Source: Eubacteriaceae bacterium
GTDB taxonomy: Bacteria > Bacillota > Clostridia > Lachnospirales > Lachnospiraceae
Reading direction: 5' to 3'
NCBI GenBank assembly: GCA_910574915.1
Contig: CAJTCR010000008.1
Span: forward strand, 1-37,708
Length of the DNA stretch: 37,708 nt
The notes beneath the pieces were generated by a model. That model was not told the DNA's origin. It saw nothing but the letters and a program-made list of their open reading frames with translations, and made no database searches. Shown piece after piece: positions 7,473 through 17,004 of the stretch; position 1 is the first letter of the stretch; every line of letters starts with the position of its first letter. Both the position numbers and the translations under genes were made by a program.

Positions 7473-8984
7473 GTGAGTGCCTCAGGTGAAAAAGTAAAGA
7501 AAATAATAAAAGAGCTTGAAACAGATTGTGAAAATAAATGGAATCAGGAAAAAACAATGGATGAGGTCTTAGATATATTTTTAAAAGATTCTGCAATTTC
7601 CAAGCCTTTGGAAGATGGCTTCCGTTCGGAACGTACAGAAACATATTTTGATATGAAAGAATTAAAGCATTGGAAAGAACAGATGAATCAGACGTATGAA
7701 ATACATTACGATCGGGAAATTGTTTGTTTTCGAACATATTTCCGTGCAACCATCATTTTTGTCAAGCGGTTGATACGGAAAATCTGCCGTTCGCTGATAC
7801 AGCCAATCATAGAAGAACAAAATTCTTTTAATGCCAATACAACGGCTTGCATCAATACTTTATTTAATAACGAAGTTGTAACAGAGGAATTTTTATCAGA
7901 AATAAAAAGCAAATTAGAACAATATCAGGACAGATTGTCAGAAATGGAAGATGCGTTTCGGGATAGAGAAACAAGGGATCATAAAGCAGATTTTCATGAA
8001 GAAATGGATAGTGTTTTAAAAAAATTATTGCATGAAAGTAGAGAGCTTAAACAGGATATTGTAAAAGAAATTAAAAAAGAATATACAGAATATGCACAAC
8101 AGGAAATTGGAAAAATCAAAGATGAAGTATTTGGACAGATCCAAAATTATGAATCTGAATTAAAAAATAAATATGAACAGATAAAGGCAGAAAATGATTG
8201 GCGTTATACACAGGAAGAATTGAAGTTATTTCGAAATATAAGAAAAAATTCAATAAAGGCACAGAATCATCGTGAGCTGCCTGATTGTCCAAAAGAACAA
8301 ATCAGCGCCTATGGTGAGATCGATTATTTTGATTTTGAGAATTATTTCAGAGGAAGCCGCCAGGATATTAAACAAAGACAATCCATCTATATTCCCTATT
8401 TTACCAATAAACATAGGGTTATAGATTTAGGATGCGGCAGGGGAGAATTTTTAGAATTATTGAAAGAAAACAATATTTCATACACGGGAGTTGACAGTTA
8501 CCAGGAATTTGCTGATTATTGTGAAGCAAAAGAGTTAAATGTAATATGTGCAGATGCGGTTCAATACCTTGCATCGATAGAAAACGGAAGTTTAGGAGGA
8601 ATATTTGCAGCACAGATTATTGAACATTTATCCAATGAATATTTAATTTATCTATGCCATCTTGCATATGAAAAGCTGGAAAATGGAGCTTTTCTGATTA
8701 TGGAAACGCCGAATCCGATGTGTTTATCGATCTATACAAATTCCTTTTATATGGATCTGTCGCATCAAAAGCCGGTTCACCCTAAAATGATGGAATACCT
8801 GTTAAAACGGGAAGGATTTCGTAAAATAGACATTTTATATACCGAAGAAAGTAAAAGTGGATACCGACTGCCGTTGCTAAAATCTGACGGTGCACATAAT
8901 ATAAGCGAATTTAATAGCGGGATCAATGTGTTGTCTGATCTTTTGTTTGGAAGTGAAGATTATGCAATTATTGCACAAAAGTAA
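7473..8984 (+). CDS. Coiled-coil plus SAM methyltransferase protein, possible chain terminator
   Basis: The GTG at 7473 is preferred over one at 7461 because AAGGAG sits 11 bases before it; the product is 503 residues. Residues of about 120-270 are charged, low in hydrophobics and heptad-like, suggesting a long coiled coil. Residues of about 290-440 are a class I methyltransferase with motif I VIDLGCGRGEF (from about 316), then AAQIIEHL and a METPNP segment typical of Methyltransf_23-like enzymes. In E. coli O8/O9a, WbdD joins a methyltransferase to a coiled-coil ruler and caps chains for recognition by Wzt. The same parts list here, in a cluster whose Wzt has a C-terminal domain, suggests the same job. 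No kinase domain is seen. Confidence 0.8.
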   Translation: MSASGEKVKKIIKELETDCENKWNQEKTMDEVLDIFLKDSAISKPLEDGFRSERTETYFDMKELKHWKEQMNQTYEIHYDREIVCFRTYFRATIIFVKRLIRKICRSLIQPIIEEQNSFNANTTACINTLFNNEVVTEEFLSEIKSKLEQYQDRLSEMEDAFRDRETRDHKADFHEEMDSVLKKLLHESRELKQDIVKEIKKEYTEYAQQEIGKIKDEVFGQIQNYESELKNKYEQIKAENDWRYTQEELKLFRNIRKNSIKAQNHRELPDCPKEQISAYGEIDYFDFENYFRGSRQDIKQRQSIYIPYFTNKHRVIDLGCGRGEFLELLKENNISYTGVDSYQEFADYCEAKELNVICADAVQYLASIENGSLGGIFAAQIIEHLSNEYLIYLCHLAYEKLENGAFLIMETPNPMCLSIYTNSFYMDLSHQKPVHPKMMEYLLKREGFRKIDILYTEESKSGYRLPLLKSDGAHNISEFNSGINVLSDLLFGSEDYAIIAQK

Positions 8985-9027
8985 TATTTTAATTTAATAA
9001 GATAATGTTTGAAAGAAGGATCAGAAA

Positions 9028-11400
9028 ATGAAAATAGCAGTCGTAGGTCCAAGTCCAGTACCTTTTACTATTGGAGGTGCAGAAAACTTTTTATGGGGAT
9101 TGTGTGAAGCAATTAATAAAGAAACGAAGCATCAGGCTGAGCTGATTAAGCTTCCGTCCAGGGAGTTAAGCTTTTGGGAGCTGATTCATACTTATTATGA
9201 ATTTTATAGACTGGATTTAAGCCAGTTTGATATGGTGATTTCTTCTAAGTATCCGGCGTGGATGGTTCAGCATGAACATTGCATTTGTTATATGCTACAT
9301 ACTCTGCGTGGTTTATATGACACTTATTATTTGACAAAATTGCCAGAGTGTACAGATCGTAAAAATCAAAGTATTAATAAGATATTGGACTTTATGGAAA
9401 AAGATATAAAAATGGAAGAGCTGGAAATCTTTTTTCAAATGCTTTTTGATCTAAAAAAGCAAAGGGATATACCAGAAAGCTATTTTCGTTTTCCAGGTTC
9501 CTTTATCCGTTCCATTATTCATTTTCTGGATAACTGTGCATTGTCGCAAAAAGGAATGAAACATATTTATGCAATATCTGAAACTGTGAAAAACAGGATT
9601 ACATATTATCCAAAAGCATCGAAAGTGAGCGTAATCTATCCACCAACAGTTTTAAAAAAGAGAGAAAGCAGAAAACAGAGCCATTTATTTGTTGCCAGCA
9701 GGTTAGATGCACCAAAAAGAATCGATCTGCTGATTCGTGCAATGAAATATGTGAAAGGTGATATTCCACTTTATATTGCAGGTAACGGCCCGCAAAAAGA
9801 AGAATGGGAAAGAATGGCTTCCAATGACCCACGGATACATTTTCTTGGATTTGTAGATGAAGAGACATTAGAGGAGCATTATGCAAACAGCTTGGTTATT
9901 CCATATTTTCCATATGATGAAGACTATGGGCTGATTACGATTGAGGCAATGCTGCATAAAAAACCAGTAATCACAACAACAGATGCCGGAGGGCCTACAG
10001 AATTCGTAATAAATGGTGAAACAGGTTTTGTAACAAAGTTTCATGAGAAAGCAGTGGCAGAAAAGATCAATTATCTGATTGAAAATCCACAGGAAGCAAA
10101 ACGTATGGGGGAGAATGCCTATCACAAAGTAAAAGATATTACTTGGAAGCGTACAGTAGATAAATTGTTAAATCAGGAAAATAGTAATTATAACTGTTTA
10201 ATAAAAAATACAAATAAATCAAAAATTACAGTAACATCAACATTTCCGATTTATCCGCCGCAGGGAGGTGGACAAGCAAGGATATTTCATTTATACAGAA
10301 ATCTGGCAGCAGACAGGGAAGTTGATATTGTATCATTCACAAATACTGATCAGCCAAGATATGAGGGATATATTTCGGAAAATTTAAAAGAAATCCGCAT
10401 TCCAAAGTCCAAAAAACATCAGGAAGCAGAGTGGGAGATGGAAAAAAAGGCGAAGATTCCTGTTAGTGATATTGGGATGATTCATTTGTTTTCACAAACG
10501 CCTGAATATGAAGAAGTGTTGCAAAAGTCTATTCAGTCGAGTTCTCTTACCGTAATCTCACATCCATATTTATATTATGCAGCAAAAAGGCATTTGAATG
10601 GAGAACCGTTTATTTATGAAGCTCATAATGTAGAATCTTTAATGAAACATCAGATGCTTCCTGACAGTAAAATAAAGAAGGAATTAGTTGCACAAGTGTT
10701 TCAGATTGAGCAGGAATGCTGTGAAAAGAGCCTTTTTATTATGACCTGTTCAAAAGATGACCAGATCTTGTTAAACCAGAAATATGGCGTTTCTATGGAT
10801 AAAATGATCGAAGTGCCAAACGGAGTTGACTGTGAGGAGATTCATTTTACATCCATTTCTGAGCGAATCGAAAACAAAAAAAAGCTGGGTTTGGATCAAG
10901 AAAAACTAGGTGTTTTTATGGGGAGCTGGCATCAGCCGAATTTGGAAGCATGTGAAACCATATTTAAAATTGCGTTGGATTGCCCAGATACAAAATTTTT
11001 GCTGATGGGCAGCCAGTGTGCGTATTTTAGAAATAGAAAGCTGCCGAAAAATGTTGGACTGCTTGGGCTGGTTAGTAAAGAAGTGAAAAATAAAGTATTT
11101 GGAACAGTTGATTTTGCGCTGAATCCGATGGCTTCTGGTTCTGGGACAAATTTGAAGATGTTTGAGTATATGGCAGCAGGGATTCCTGTGATTACGACAG
11201 AGTTTGGGGCGCGTGGGATTGAAAATACAGAATCTCTTGTTGTTGCGGACAAAAAGGATATGGCAGAAACGATCAATCATTTGAGTCTGGATCATATGGA
11301 AATAAAAACTAGAAAAGGAAGGGAATATGTAGAACAGGATTATGATTGGAAGAATATCAGTATACTTATCAAAAATAAAGTACAAGAATATGGACTTTAG
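9028..11400 (+). CDS. Two-domain (tandem) GT4 glycosyltransferase
   Basis: The protein has 790 residues and two complete GT-B modules. Module 1 (about 1-385) starts MKIAVVGPSPVPFTIGGAEN and contains FVASRLDAPKRIDLLIRAM, YDEDYGLITIEAM and GGPTEFVINGETG. Module 2 (about 396-790) restarts with VTSTFPIYPPQGGGQARI and ends with NPMASGSGTNLKMFEYMAAG, of the GT4 branch with Glyco_trans_1_4-like ends. Fused glycosyltransferases usually make two successive or alternating linkages of a repeat unit. The ATG has AAGGATCAG upstream. The last codons overlap the next gene by 11 bases. Confidence 0.85.
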   Translation: MKIAVVGPSPVPFTIGGAENFLWGLCEAINKETKHQAELIKLPSRELSFWELIHTYYEFYRLDLSQFDMVISSKYPAWMVQHEHCICYMLHTLRGLYDTYYLTKLPECTDRKNQSINKILDFMEKDIKMEELEIFFQMLFDLKKQRDIPESYFRFPGSFIRSIIHFLDNCALSQKGMKHIYAISETVKNRITYYPKASKVSVIYPPTVLKKRESRKQSHLFVASRLDAPKRIDLLIRAMKYVKGDIPLYIAGNGPQKEEWERMASNDPRIHFLGFVDEETLEEHYANSLVIPYFPYDEDYGLITIEAMLHKKPVITTTDAGGPTEFVINGETGFVTKFHEKAVAEKINYLIENPQEAKRMGENAYHKVKDITWKRTVDKLLNQENSNYNCLIKNTNKSKITVTSTFPIYPPQGGGQARIFHLYRNLAADREVDIVSFTNTDQPRYEGYISENLKEIRIPKSKKHQEAEWEMEKKAKIPVSDIGMIHLFSQTPEYEEVLQKSIQSSSLTVISHPYLYYAAKRHLNGEPFIYEAHNVESLMKHQMLPDSKIKKELVAQVFQIEQECCEKSLFIMTCSKDDQILLNQKYGVSMDKMIEVPNGVDCEEIHFTSISERIENKKKLGLDQEKLGVFMGSWHQPNLEACETIFKIALDCPDTKFLLMGSQCAYFRNRKLPKNVGLLGLVSKEVKNKVFGTVDFALNPMASGSGTNLKMFEYMAAGIPVITTEFGARGIENTESLVVADKKDMAETINHLSLDHMEIKTRKGREYVEQDYDWKNISILIKNKVQEYGL

Positions 11401-13231
11401 ATGGAAAGAAGAGGATAAGCTGCCTTTAAATAAATCGTTTGTATTGTTTATCAGTGTATTGAGTTTTGTATGGTGCGAATCTTTTTTTCGATTTCTGTTC
11501 AGCATGACATCAAATGGGAATGTAGAACAGGGTAGGTTTTGCTTTATAGCTGGAGGAATCGTATTTTGCTTAATGGGAATGATTGCTTTTCGGAGAGTGA
11601 CTTTTCATACGGTTCCTTTGTATTGGATTGATCTGATTGTAGTTTTATATGGTACTATGCTTTTTGCATTATCTTTTCCATTTCCAGATTCAAGTTTTGA
11701 CACGGTTGCTTATGGGTTGTATCTCCAGGAAAATTCATTTGTTGATGTAGCTCACACACAGATTTCATTCTTTGATAAAGCTTATTTATTTAATTTGATC
11801 GAAAGAGTGTTTTACTATTTACGGCATGTCTTTGGATATCGTTTTGCAATTATAGCAAATTGGTTTTGCTTTTTAGTTACTTATATTAAGGTCAAGGAGA
11901 TTTTACTTCTGTTTACAAAAAATAAATTGAAAGAAAATAAATTCTATGAAGAACTGATTTTGCCAGCAGCAAGTGCTGCAATCATATTGACAGAATTTTT
12001 TGTTTTTGGAATGCAGATTATGAAACCGGATTTGTTTATTATTCCGATAGTTTTAGAAAGCTTAAGATTTGTATATGTTACGAAAGAAATGAAAAGTATA
12101 GGATACCTTTATCTGTCTGTTTTAATAGGCTTAGGGACGTCATTAAAAGTTATAAATGCAATATATTTTATTCCGATGGTTTTGTGGGCGATAACAAAAT
12201 ATATAAAAAAAGCGAAATGGAAAGATTATATATGTGCCTTTTGTCCGGCAATCATGATAGTCTCAATTTATGTGATATATAATTATACCTGTGTTGAAAA
12301 TCCTACATATCCTTTTTATAACCATATTTTTAAAGGAGGATACACCGCCTTAGATTATACTGGAATAGACTTAAGATGGGGACCAAAAAGCTTAAAGGAA
12401 TGGTTGTTATGGCCTCTTATTGTGTTTTTAAATCCAGAGAGATATGGAGAACTGCCATGTAACTCTGGAAGAGGACTAATAGGTGCGTTTATTTGCTTAG
12501 TTACGTTTGGCTATGCTGTTTATATAAAAAGTAAGAAGCAAATTTTTGTGAATTTGATAGCAATCATATACACATTGCTTTTTAATAAAATGTTGGGTTA
12601 TTGCAGATACGGTATTTTAGTTGAGATAATTTTAGGATGCTGCATGGTAATGAATCTTTTGTTTCTTTTCGAGGAAAAAAATAAAAAGAAAAGATTGTCA
12701 GGAATCTTATTTAATGTTTTTTTTATAATGTTTGCTGCACAGATATTATATTCACAATTAATTGTTACAAGTGCGAACCTTGGATGGACAAATGACCAAT
12801 CTATAGCATTATTTGCAAGTGACCGAAATTATGCGCTTAAAAATTGGATAGATAATTTTAAACTGGTATTTCATGATAAGGGAAATGTTTTAGAGGAAAA
12901 TGCGCAAGAAATTGAAACAGAATTAGAAAAGGTCGAGTTATGGATAGATACAGGATCAGGGTATACTAGTATTCTGAATCCAGAAGCAGATTTTTGCTAT
13001 TTTAATGCTGCGGCTACAGGTGAAATGAACCAGAATACAGTAAAAGATTTGTATAAACAATATGCAGGAAATGAAAATATCTATGGTATTTTAAATTCTG
13101 TTTTAGGGCAGGAATTTGCATATAAAAGATTTGAGGAACTTGGATTTCAGATAGAGAAAATCATGGAGTTTCATGTTGATTTTTTAGATCCAAATCAAAC
13201 AATTTCGCTTTGTAAGCTGCGTTTTAAGTGA
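11390..13231 (+). CDS. Polytopic membrane protein, GT-C-like glycosyltransferase candidate
   Basis: The product is 613 residues with many hydrophobic segments over the first 480 and a soluble C-terminal part of about 130. An acidic motif in the first long outer loop (SFPFPDSSFDTVAYG) and KPDLF further on resemble the D-x-D-type loops of GT-C enzymes that take sugar from a polyprenyl-phosphate carrier outside the membrane. I do not recognise the exact family. The ATG at 11390 overlaps the previous gene by 11 bases and has no strong ribosome site, suggesting coupling. The next gene is a membrane-anchored GT2 of the kind that would supply such a donor. AT-rich compared with the cluster's flanks. 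Confidence 0.6.
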   Translation: MDFRWKEEDKLPLNKSFVLFISVLSFVWCESFFRFLFSMTSNGNVEQGRFCFIAGGIVFCLMGMIAFRRVTFHTVPLYWIDLIVVLYGTMLFALSFPFPDSSFDTVAYGLYLQENSFVDVAHTQISFFDKAYLFNLIERVFYYLRHVFGYRFAIIANWFCFLVTYIKVKEILLLFTKNKLKENKFYEELILPAASAAIILTEFFVFGMQIMKPDLFIIPIVLESLRFVYVTKEMKSIGYLYLSVLIGLGTSLKVINAIYFIPMVLWAITKYIKKAKWKDYICAFCPAIMIVSIYVIYNYTCVENPTYPFYNHIFKGGYTALDYTGIDLRWGPKSLKEWLLWPLIVFLNPERYGELPCNSGRGLIGAFICLVTFGYAVYIKSKKQIFVNLIAIIYTLLFNKMLGYCRYGILVEIILGCCMVMNLLFLFEEKNKKKRLSGILFNVFFIMFAAQILYSQLIVTSANLGWTNDQSIALFASDRNYALKNWIDNFKLVFHDKGNVLEENAQEIETELEKVELWIDTGSGYTSILNPEADFCYFNAAATGEMNQNTVKDLYKQYAGNENIYGILNSVLGQEFAYKRFEELGFQIEKIMEFHVDFLDPNQTISLCKLRFK

Positions 13232-13336
13232 ATGAAATTTTAAAAAAACTGTCTATGATATTGGGATCTTACTGCCAGTAAATGAGATGTTGAAATATTA
13301 AATGCAGGAGAAGAAAGGATTGGAAGAAATAGAAAG

Positions 13337-14287
13337 ATGGATAAGATTGCTGTATTAATCCCCTGTTATAATGAGGAAAAAACGATTGGAAAAGTTATTT
13401 CAGATTTTAGATCCATTATACCAGAAGCAATGATTTATGTATATGATAACAATTCTTCTGACGATACAGCCAAAATAGCAAGAGATGCAGGAGCAGTTGT
13501 CAGGTATGAATATCAGCAGGGAAAAGGCAATGTGATACGCAGGATGTTCGCAGAAATTCATGCAGAATGTTATATCATAGTGGATGGTGATGATACTTAT
13601 CCGGCAGAAAATGCACGACAGATGGCAGATTGCATATTAAATCGTAAAGCAGATATGGTGGTTGGTGACAGGCTTTCTTCTACGTATTTTAAAGAGAATA
13701 AAAGGCCGTTTCATAATTTTGGTAATGATTTAGTTAGAAAGGTAATCCATTTTTTATTTAAAAATGATATTAAGGATATTATGACTGGGTACAGGGCGTT
13801 TAGTTATCGTTTCGTTAAAACGTTTCCAGTATTGTCACAGGGGTTTGAGATAGAAACGGAAATGAGCATCCATGCGATTGATAAAAATATGTTTATAGAA
13901 AATATTGTGTGCAGCTATAGAAATCGTCCGCAAGGAAGCGAATCCAAATTAAATACATATGTTGATGGGATGAAAGTAATTTTTACAATTATTAAGCTCT
14001 TTCGGATATACAGGCCAATGAAATTCTTTAGCATGATTGCATTGCTATTAGCTGTTGTTTCGACTGGATTTTTGTTTCCTGTATTAGACATCTATTTTAA
14101 AACAGGACTTGTTCCTAATTTTCCGACATTAATTGTATGCGGGTTTGTCATGCTTGCGGCTTTATACTCTTTATTTTCTGGAATAGTTTTGCAGACAATT
14201 TATCAGAAAAACAGACAAGATTTTGAGATAGAACTGTATCATGTAATGAAAGAATTATCTTATAGAGAAGAAAGGGGGGGGGGGTAA
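13337..14287 (+). CDS. GT2 glycosyltransferase with two C-terminal membrane helices, variable tail
   Basis: This 316-residue protein has a GT-A domain with IPCYNEEKTIGKVI, the IVDGDDTYP acidic motif and a MTGYRAFSY segment, then two hydrophobic helices at about 228-250 and 262-285. This is the architecture of dolichyl-phosphate mannose synthase/GtrB enzymes that load a sugar onto polyprenyl phosphate. The gene ends in an 11-G run (14274-14284) followed directly by TAA, so the present tail is RGGG. Changing the run to 10 G would add 40 residues (stop at 14406-14408), and 9 or 12 G would add 13. The catalytic part is complete in all cases. It pairs naturally with the membrane protein just upstream. 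Confidence 0.85.
   Translation: MDKIAVLIPCYNEEKTIGKVISDFRSIIPEAMIYVYDNNSSDDTAKIARDAGAVVRYEYQQGKGNVIRRMFAEIHAECYIIVDGDDTYPAENARQMADCILNRKADMVVGDRLSSTYFKENKRPFHNFGNDLVRKVIHFLFKNDIKDIMTGYRAFSYRFVKTFPVLSQGFEIETEMSIHAIDKNMFIENIVCSYRNRPQGSESKLNTYVDGMKVIFTIIKLFRIYRPMKFFSMIALLLAVVSTGFLFPVLDIYFKTGLVPNFPTLIVCGFVMLAALYSLFSGIVLQTIYQKNRQDFEIELYHVMKELSYREERGGG
14274..14284 (+). repeat. Poly-G tract (11 G) at the end of the GT2 gene
   Basis: Eleven consecutive G lie directly before TAA 14285-14287. The tract length selects one of three C-terminal ends of the glycosyltransferase. It lies 147 bases before rfbH. Confidence 0.9.
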
Positions 14288-14430
14288 TGAAAGAAGAGAG
14301 CAAAATGATCTTAACAGACGAATAATATGGATTATCGGAAATAGGGAGCAATACTTTATAAGGACGATAGCAAAGGATAATCATAGACTGAAACACTTAT
14401 ATATTTAAAAGAGACGAGCGAGGAAAATGG

Positions 14431-15765
14431 ATGTTTGAGAATATGACGGAAGATCAGGCAAAAAAGCAGATTTTAAAAATAACAAAAGAATATCATGATA
14501 TATATCATAAAAAGAAATTGGATGAAAACGAAAAAATTTTTTATGCGTCTCGAGTGTATGATAGTGCGGAAATGTGCAGTCTGGTAGATGCAGCACTGGA
14601 ATTTTGGCTTACAGCAGGACGTTATACAAAACAATTTGAGGAAGAATTTGCCGCATACCTTGGAGTAAAATACTGCTCGCTTGTAAATTCAGGATCTTCT
14701 GCAAATCTGCTTGCGTTTATGGCGCTAACTTCTCCACTCTTGGGAGAAAGGCAGGTAAAGCCAGGGGACGAGATGATTACGGTGGCGGCTGGATTTCCAA
14801 CTACGGTGGCACCAGCAATCCAGTACGGAGTAATACCTGTTTTTGTGGATGTAACAATCCCACAATATAATATTGATGTATCAAAACTGGAAGGGGCTTT
14901 GTCAGAGAAGACGAAAGTTGTCATGGCAGCACATACGCTTGGAAATCCATTTAACCTGGACGCAGTCAAGGAATTTTGTGACAGGCATTGTCTCTGGCTG
15001 ATTGAGGATAATTGTGATGCGCTCGGTTCGCAATATTATTTCCAGGGGGAAGAAAGATATACAGGTACGGTTGGGGATATTGGGACATCATCGTTTTATC
15101 CACCGCATCATATGACAATGGGAGAAGGCGGGGCTGTTTATACAGACAACGATTTGCTTTATAAATGTATTCGTTCTTTCCGGGATTGGGGACGAGACTG
15201 CATATGTGCAGCTGGACAGGATGGGTTGTGCGGACATCGATTTGACAGGCAGTATGGAGAGCTCCCAGCAGGATATGACCATAAATATGTGTATTCTCAT
15301 TTCGGGTATAACCTAAAGGCAACAGATATGCAGGCGGCGGTTGGTTGCGCGCAGCTTAAAAAGCTTCCGGGGTTTGTAGAGAGCAGGAGGCATAACTTTG
15401 AATATCTTTACAATATGCTTCTGGATACAGAAGACAAACTAATCCTGCCGTCGGCATGTGAACGTGCGATGCCAAGTTGGTTTGGATTTTTAATGACCTG
15501 CCGGGAGAAAGTCGACAGGCGTAAGGTTGTTTCTTATATTGAAGACAATGGTATACAGACAAGGATGCTTTTTGCCGGAAATCTGGTAAAACATCCATGC
15601 TTTGACCAGATGCGCAAGTCTGGTGTTGGATACCGCATAGCTGGAGGATTAGAAAATACGGACAGGATCATGAGGGATTCGTTTTGGGTGGGAGTGTATC
15701 CGGGATTGACGGATGAGAAAATAGAGTATATGGCAAAAGTGATCCGGGATGCAGTTCTAAAGTAG
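14431..15765 (+). CDS. rfbH: CDP-4-dehydro-6-deoxyglucose 3-dehydrase (E1)
   Basis: The 444-residue protein belongs to the DegT/DnrJ/EryC1 fold. Two marks identify the E1 dehydrase rather than an aminotransferase. The PLP-lysine position is histidine (H226 in SFYPPHHMTMGEGGAV). The [2Fe-2S] cysteines are also present: C257, C259 and C267 in the C-X1-C-X7-C pattern, with C195 (DNCDALGS) as the likely fourth ligand. E1 removes the C3 hydroxyl of CDP-4-keto-6-deoxyglucose through a PMP radical path and needs an E3-type reductase, which is not seen here. GAGGAAAA precedes the ATG. RfbF downstream makes the CDP-glucose precursor; the 4,6-dehydratase is not evident. Confidence 0.92.
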   Translation: MFENMTEDQAKKQILKITKEYHDIYHKKKLDENEKIFYASRVYDSAEMCSLVDAALEFWLTAGRYTKQFEEEFAAYLGVKYCSLVNSGSSANLLAFMALTSPLLGERQVKPGDEMITVAAGFPTTVAPAIQYGVIPVFVDVTIPQYNIDVSKLEGALSEKTKVVMAAHTLGNPFNLDAVKEFCDRHCLWLIEDNCDALGSQYYFQGEERYTGTVGDIGTSSFYPPHHMTMGEGGAVYTDNDLLYKCIRSFRDWGRDCICAAGQDGLCGHRFDRQYGELPAGYDHKYVYSHFGYNLKATDMQAAVGCAQLKKLPGFVESRRHNFEYLYNMLLDTEDKLILPSACERAMPSWFGFLMTCREKVDRRKVVSYIEDNGIQTRMLFAGNLVKHPCFDQMRKSGVGYRIAGGLENTDRIMRDSFWVGVYPGLTDEKIEYMAKVIRDAVLK

Positions 15766-15814
15766 ATGATGTGTTAAGTTGGAATATTAGGATAAACACG
15801 AGAGGGGGCATATT

Positions 15815-16987
15815 ATGTATTATGAGCTGTCGGATGCAGCATATCTTTTGCAGGGACAACCAATGTTCCAGATTTTAGCAAGGATTAAAGAAATGGAGCG
15901 GGCTGGGGAGGATATTGTTCATTTTGAAATTGGAGATCCTGACTTTTCAACACCGCGAAATATTATAGATGCAGGAACGGATGCTTTAAATATAGGATAC
16001 ACACATTATTCGGATTCTATGGGAGATCATGATTTTCGGAAGGTTATTGCAGAAAATAATTTGCATACAAGAGGGTTTCGACCAAATCTTAATCAAGTAC
16101 TAGTTGTACCAGGAGCAAATATGATGATCTATTATGCGGTTCGTTGTCTGGTGAATCCAGGGGATGAAGTCATTGTGCAAGATCCATGTTTTCCGACATA
16201 TTTATCTGTTTTTAATTTTTGTGGTGTAAGACCTGTTGGTGTTCCGTTATATGAAAAAAATGGGTTTCGGCTCGATCCAGCAGATCTGGAAGAGCGGATA
16301 TCAGACAAAACAAGGTTGATTATTTTGAACAGCCCACATAATCCAACAGGAGCTGTTATGCGGCGTGAGGAGTTGGAAACAGTTGGAAGGATTGCATTAA
16401 AGAATCGTATTTATTTGTATTCAGATGAAATCTATGCCAGGATGAACTATGGAGATACCCCATTCTACAGTCCATCTGTACTGGATCAGTGTAAAGAGTA
16501 TATTATTGTAGCAAATGGGTTTTCAAAGTCATTTGCAATGACAGGCTGGCGCTTGGGAGTTGGAATTGGACCCGAGAAAGTAATGGAAAAAATGGGGTTA
16601 TTGTTGCAAACAACGTCATCTTGTGTGCCATCTTTTATACAAAAAGCTGGGATTGAAGCAATAACTGGGAACCAGGATGCAGTAAGGAAGATGATGGATG
16701 AATACAAAAAGCGCAGAGATATTCTTGTGCGGGGTTTGAATGAGATAAAAGGCATTCAATGCCTGCTTCCGGGCGGAGCATTTTACGTATTTCCAAATAT
16801 TACAGGAACTGGCCTTAACAGCAGGCAGTTTGCATATCAACTTTTGGAAAGAGGTAAGGTAGGTGTATGTGCCGGGAGTGATTTTGGAAAATGCGGGGAA
16901 GGGTATATCAGGATCTGCTATGCTGCATCTCGGGAAGATATTGTAGAAGGGATTAGAAGAATCCGAGGATTTGTAGAAAGCCTATAA
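15815..16987 (+). CDS. PLP-dependent class I/II aminotransferase
   Basis: This 390-residue fold type I enzyme of the aspartate/aromatic aminotransferase group has the substrate and PLP motifs NSPHNPTG, YSDEIYARM and FSKSFAMTGWRLG, with K238 as the Schiff-base lysine. AGAGGGGG lies 8 bases before the ATG. Sugar aminotransferases normally belong to the DegT group, so an amino-acid-type aminotransferase in a nucleotide-sugar cluster is unusual. It may make an amino acid or keto acid used to decorate the sugar, or act with the TPP enzyme next door (18 bases away). I cannot assign a substrate. Confidence 0.85.
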   Translation: MYYELSDAAYLLQGQPMFQILARIKEMERAGEDIVHFEIGDPDFSTPRNIIDAGTDALNIGYTHYSDSMGDHDFRKVIAENNLHTRGFRPNLNQVLVVPGANMMIYYAVRCLVNPGDEVIVQDPCFPTYLSVFNFCGVRPVGVPLYEKNGFRLDPADLEERISDKTRLIILNSPHNPTGAVMRREELETVGRIALKNRIYLYSDEIYARMNYGDTPFYSPSVLDQCKEYIIVANGFSKSFAMTGWRLGVGIGPEKVMEKMGLLLQTTSSCVPSFIQKAGIEAITGNQDAVRKMMDEYKKRRDILVRGLNEIKGIQCLLPGGAFYVFPNITGTGLNSRQFAYQLLERGKVGVCAGSDFGKCGEGYIRICYAASREDIVEGIRRIRGFVESL

Positions 16988-17004
16988 TACAGGAGGAATA
17001 GCAT

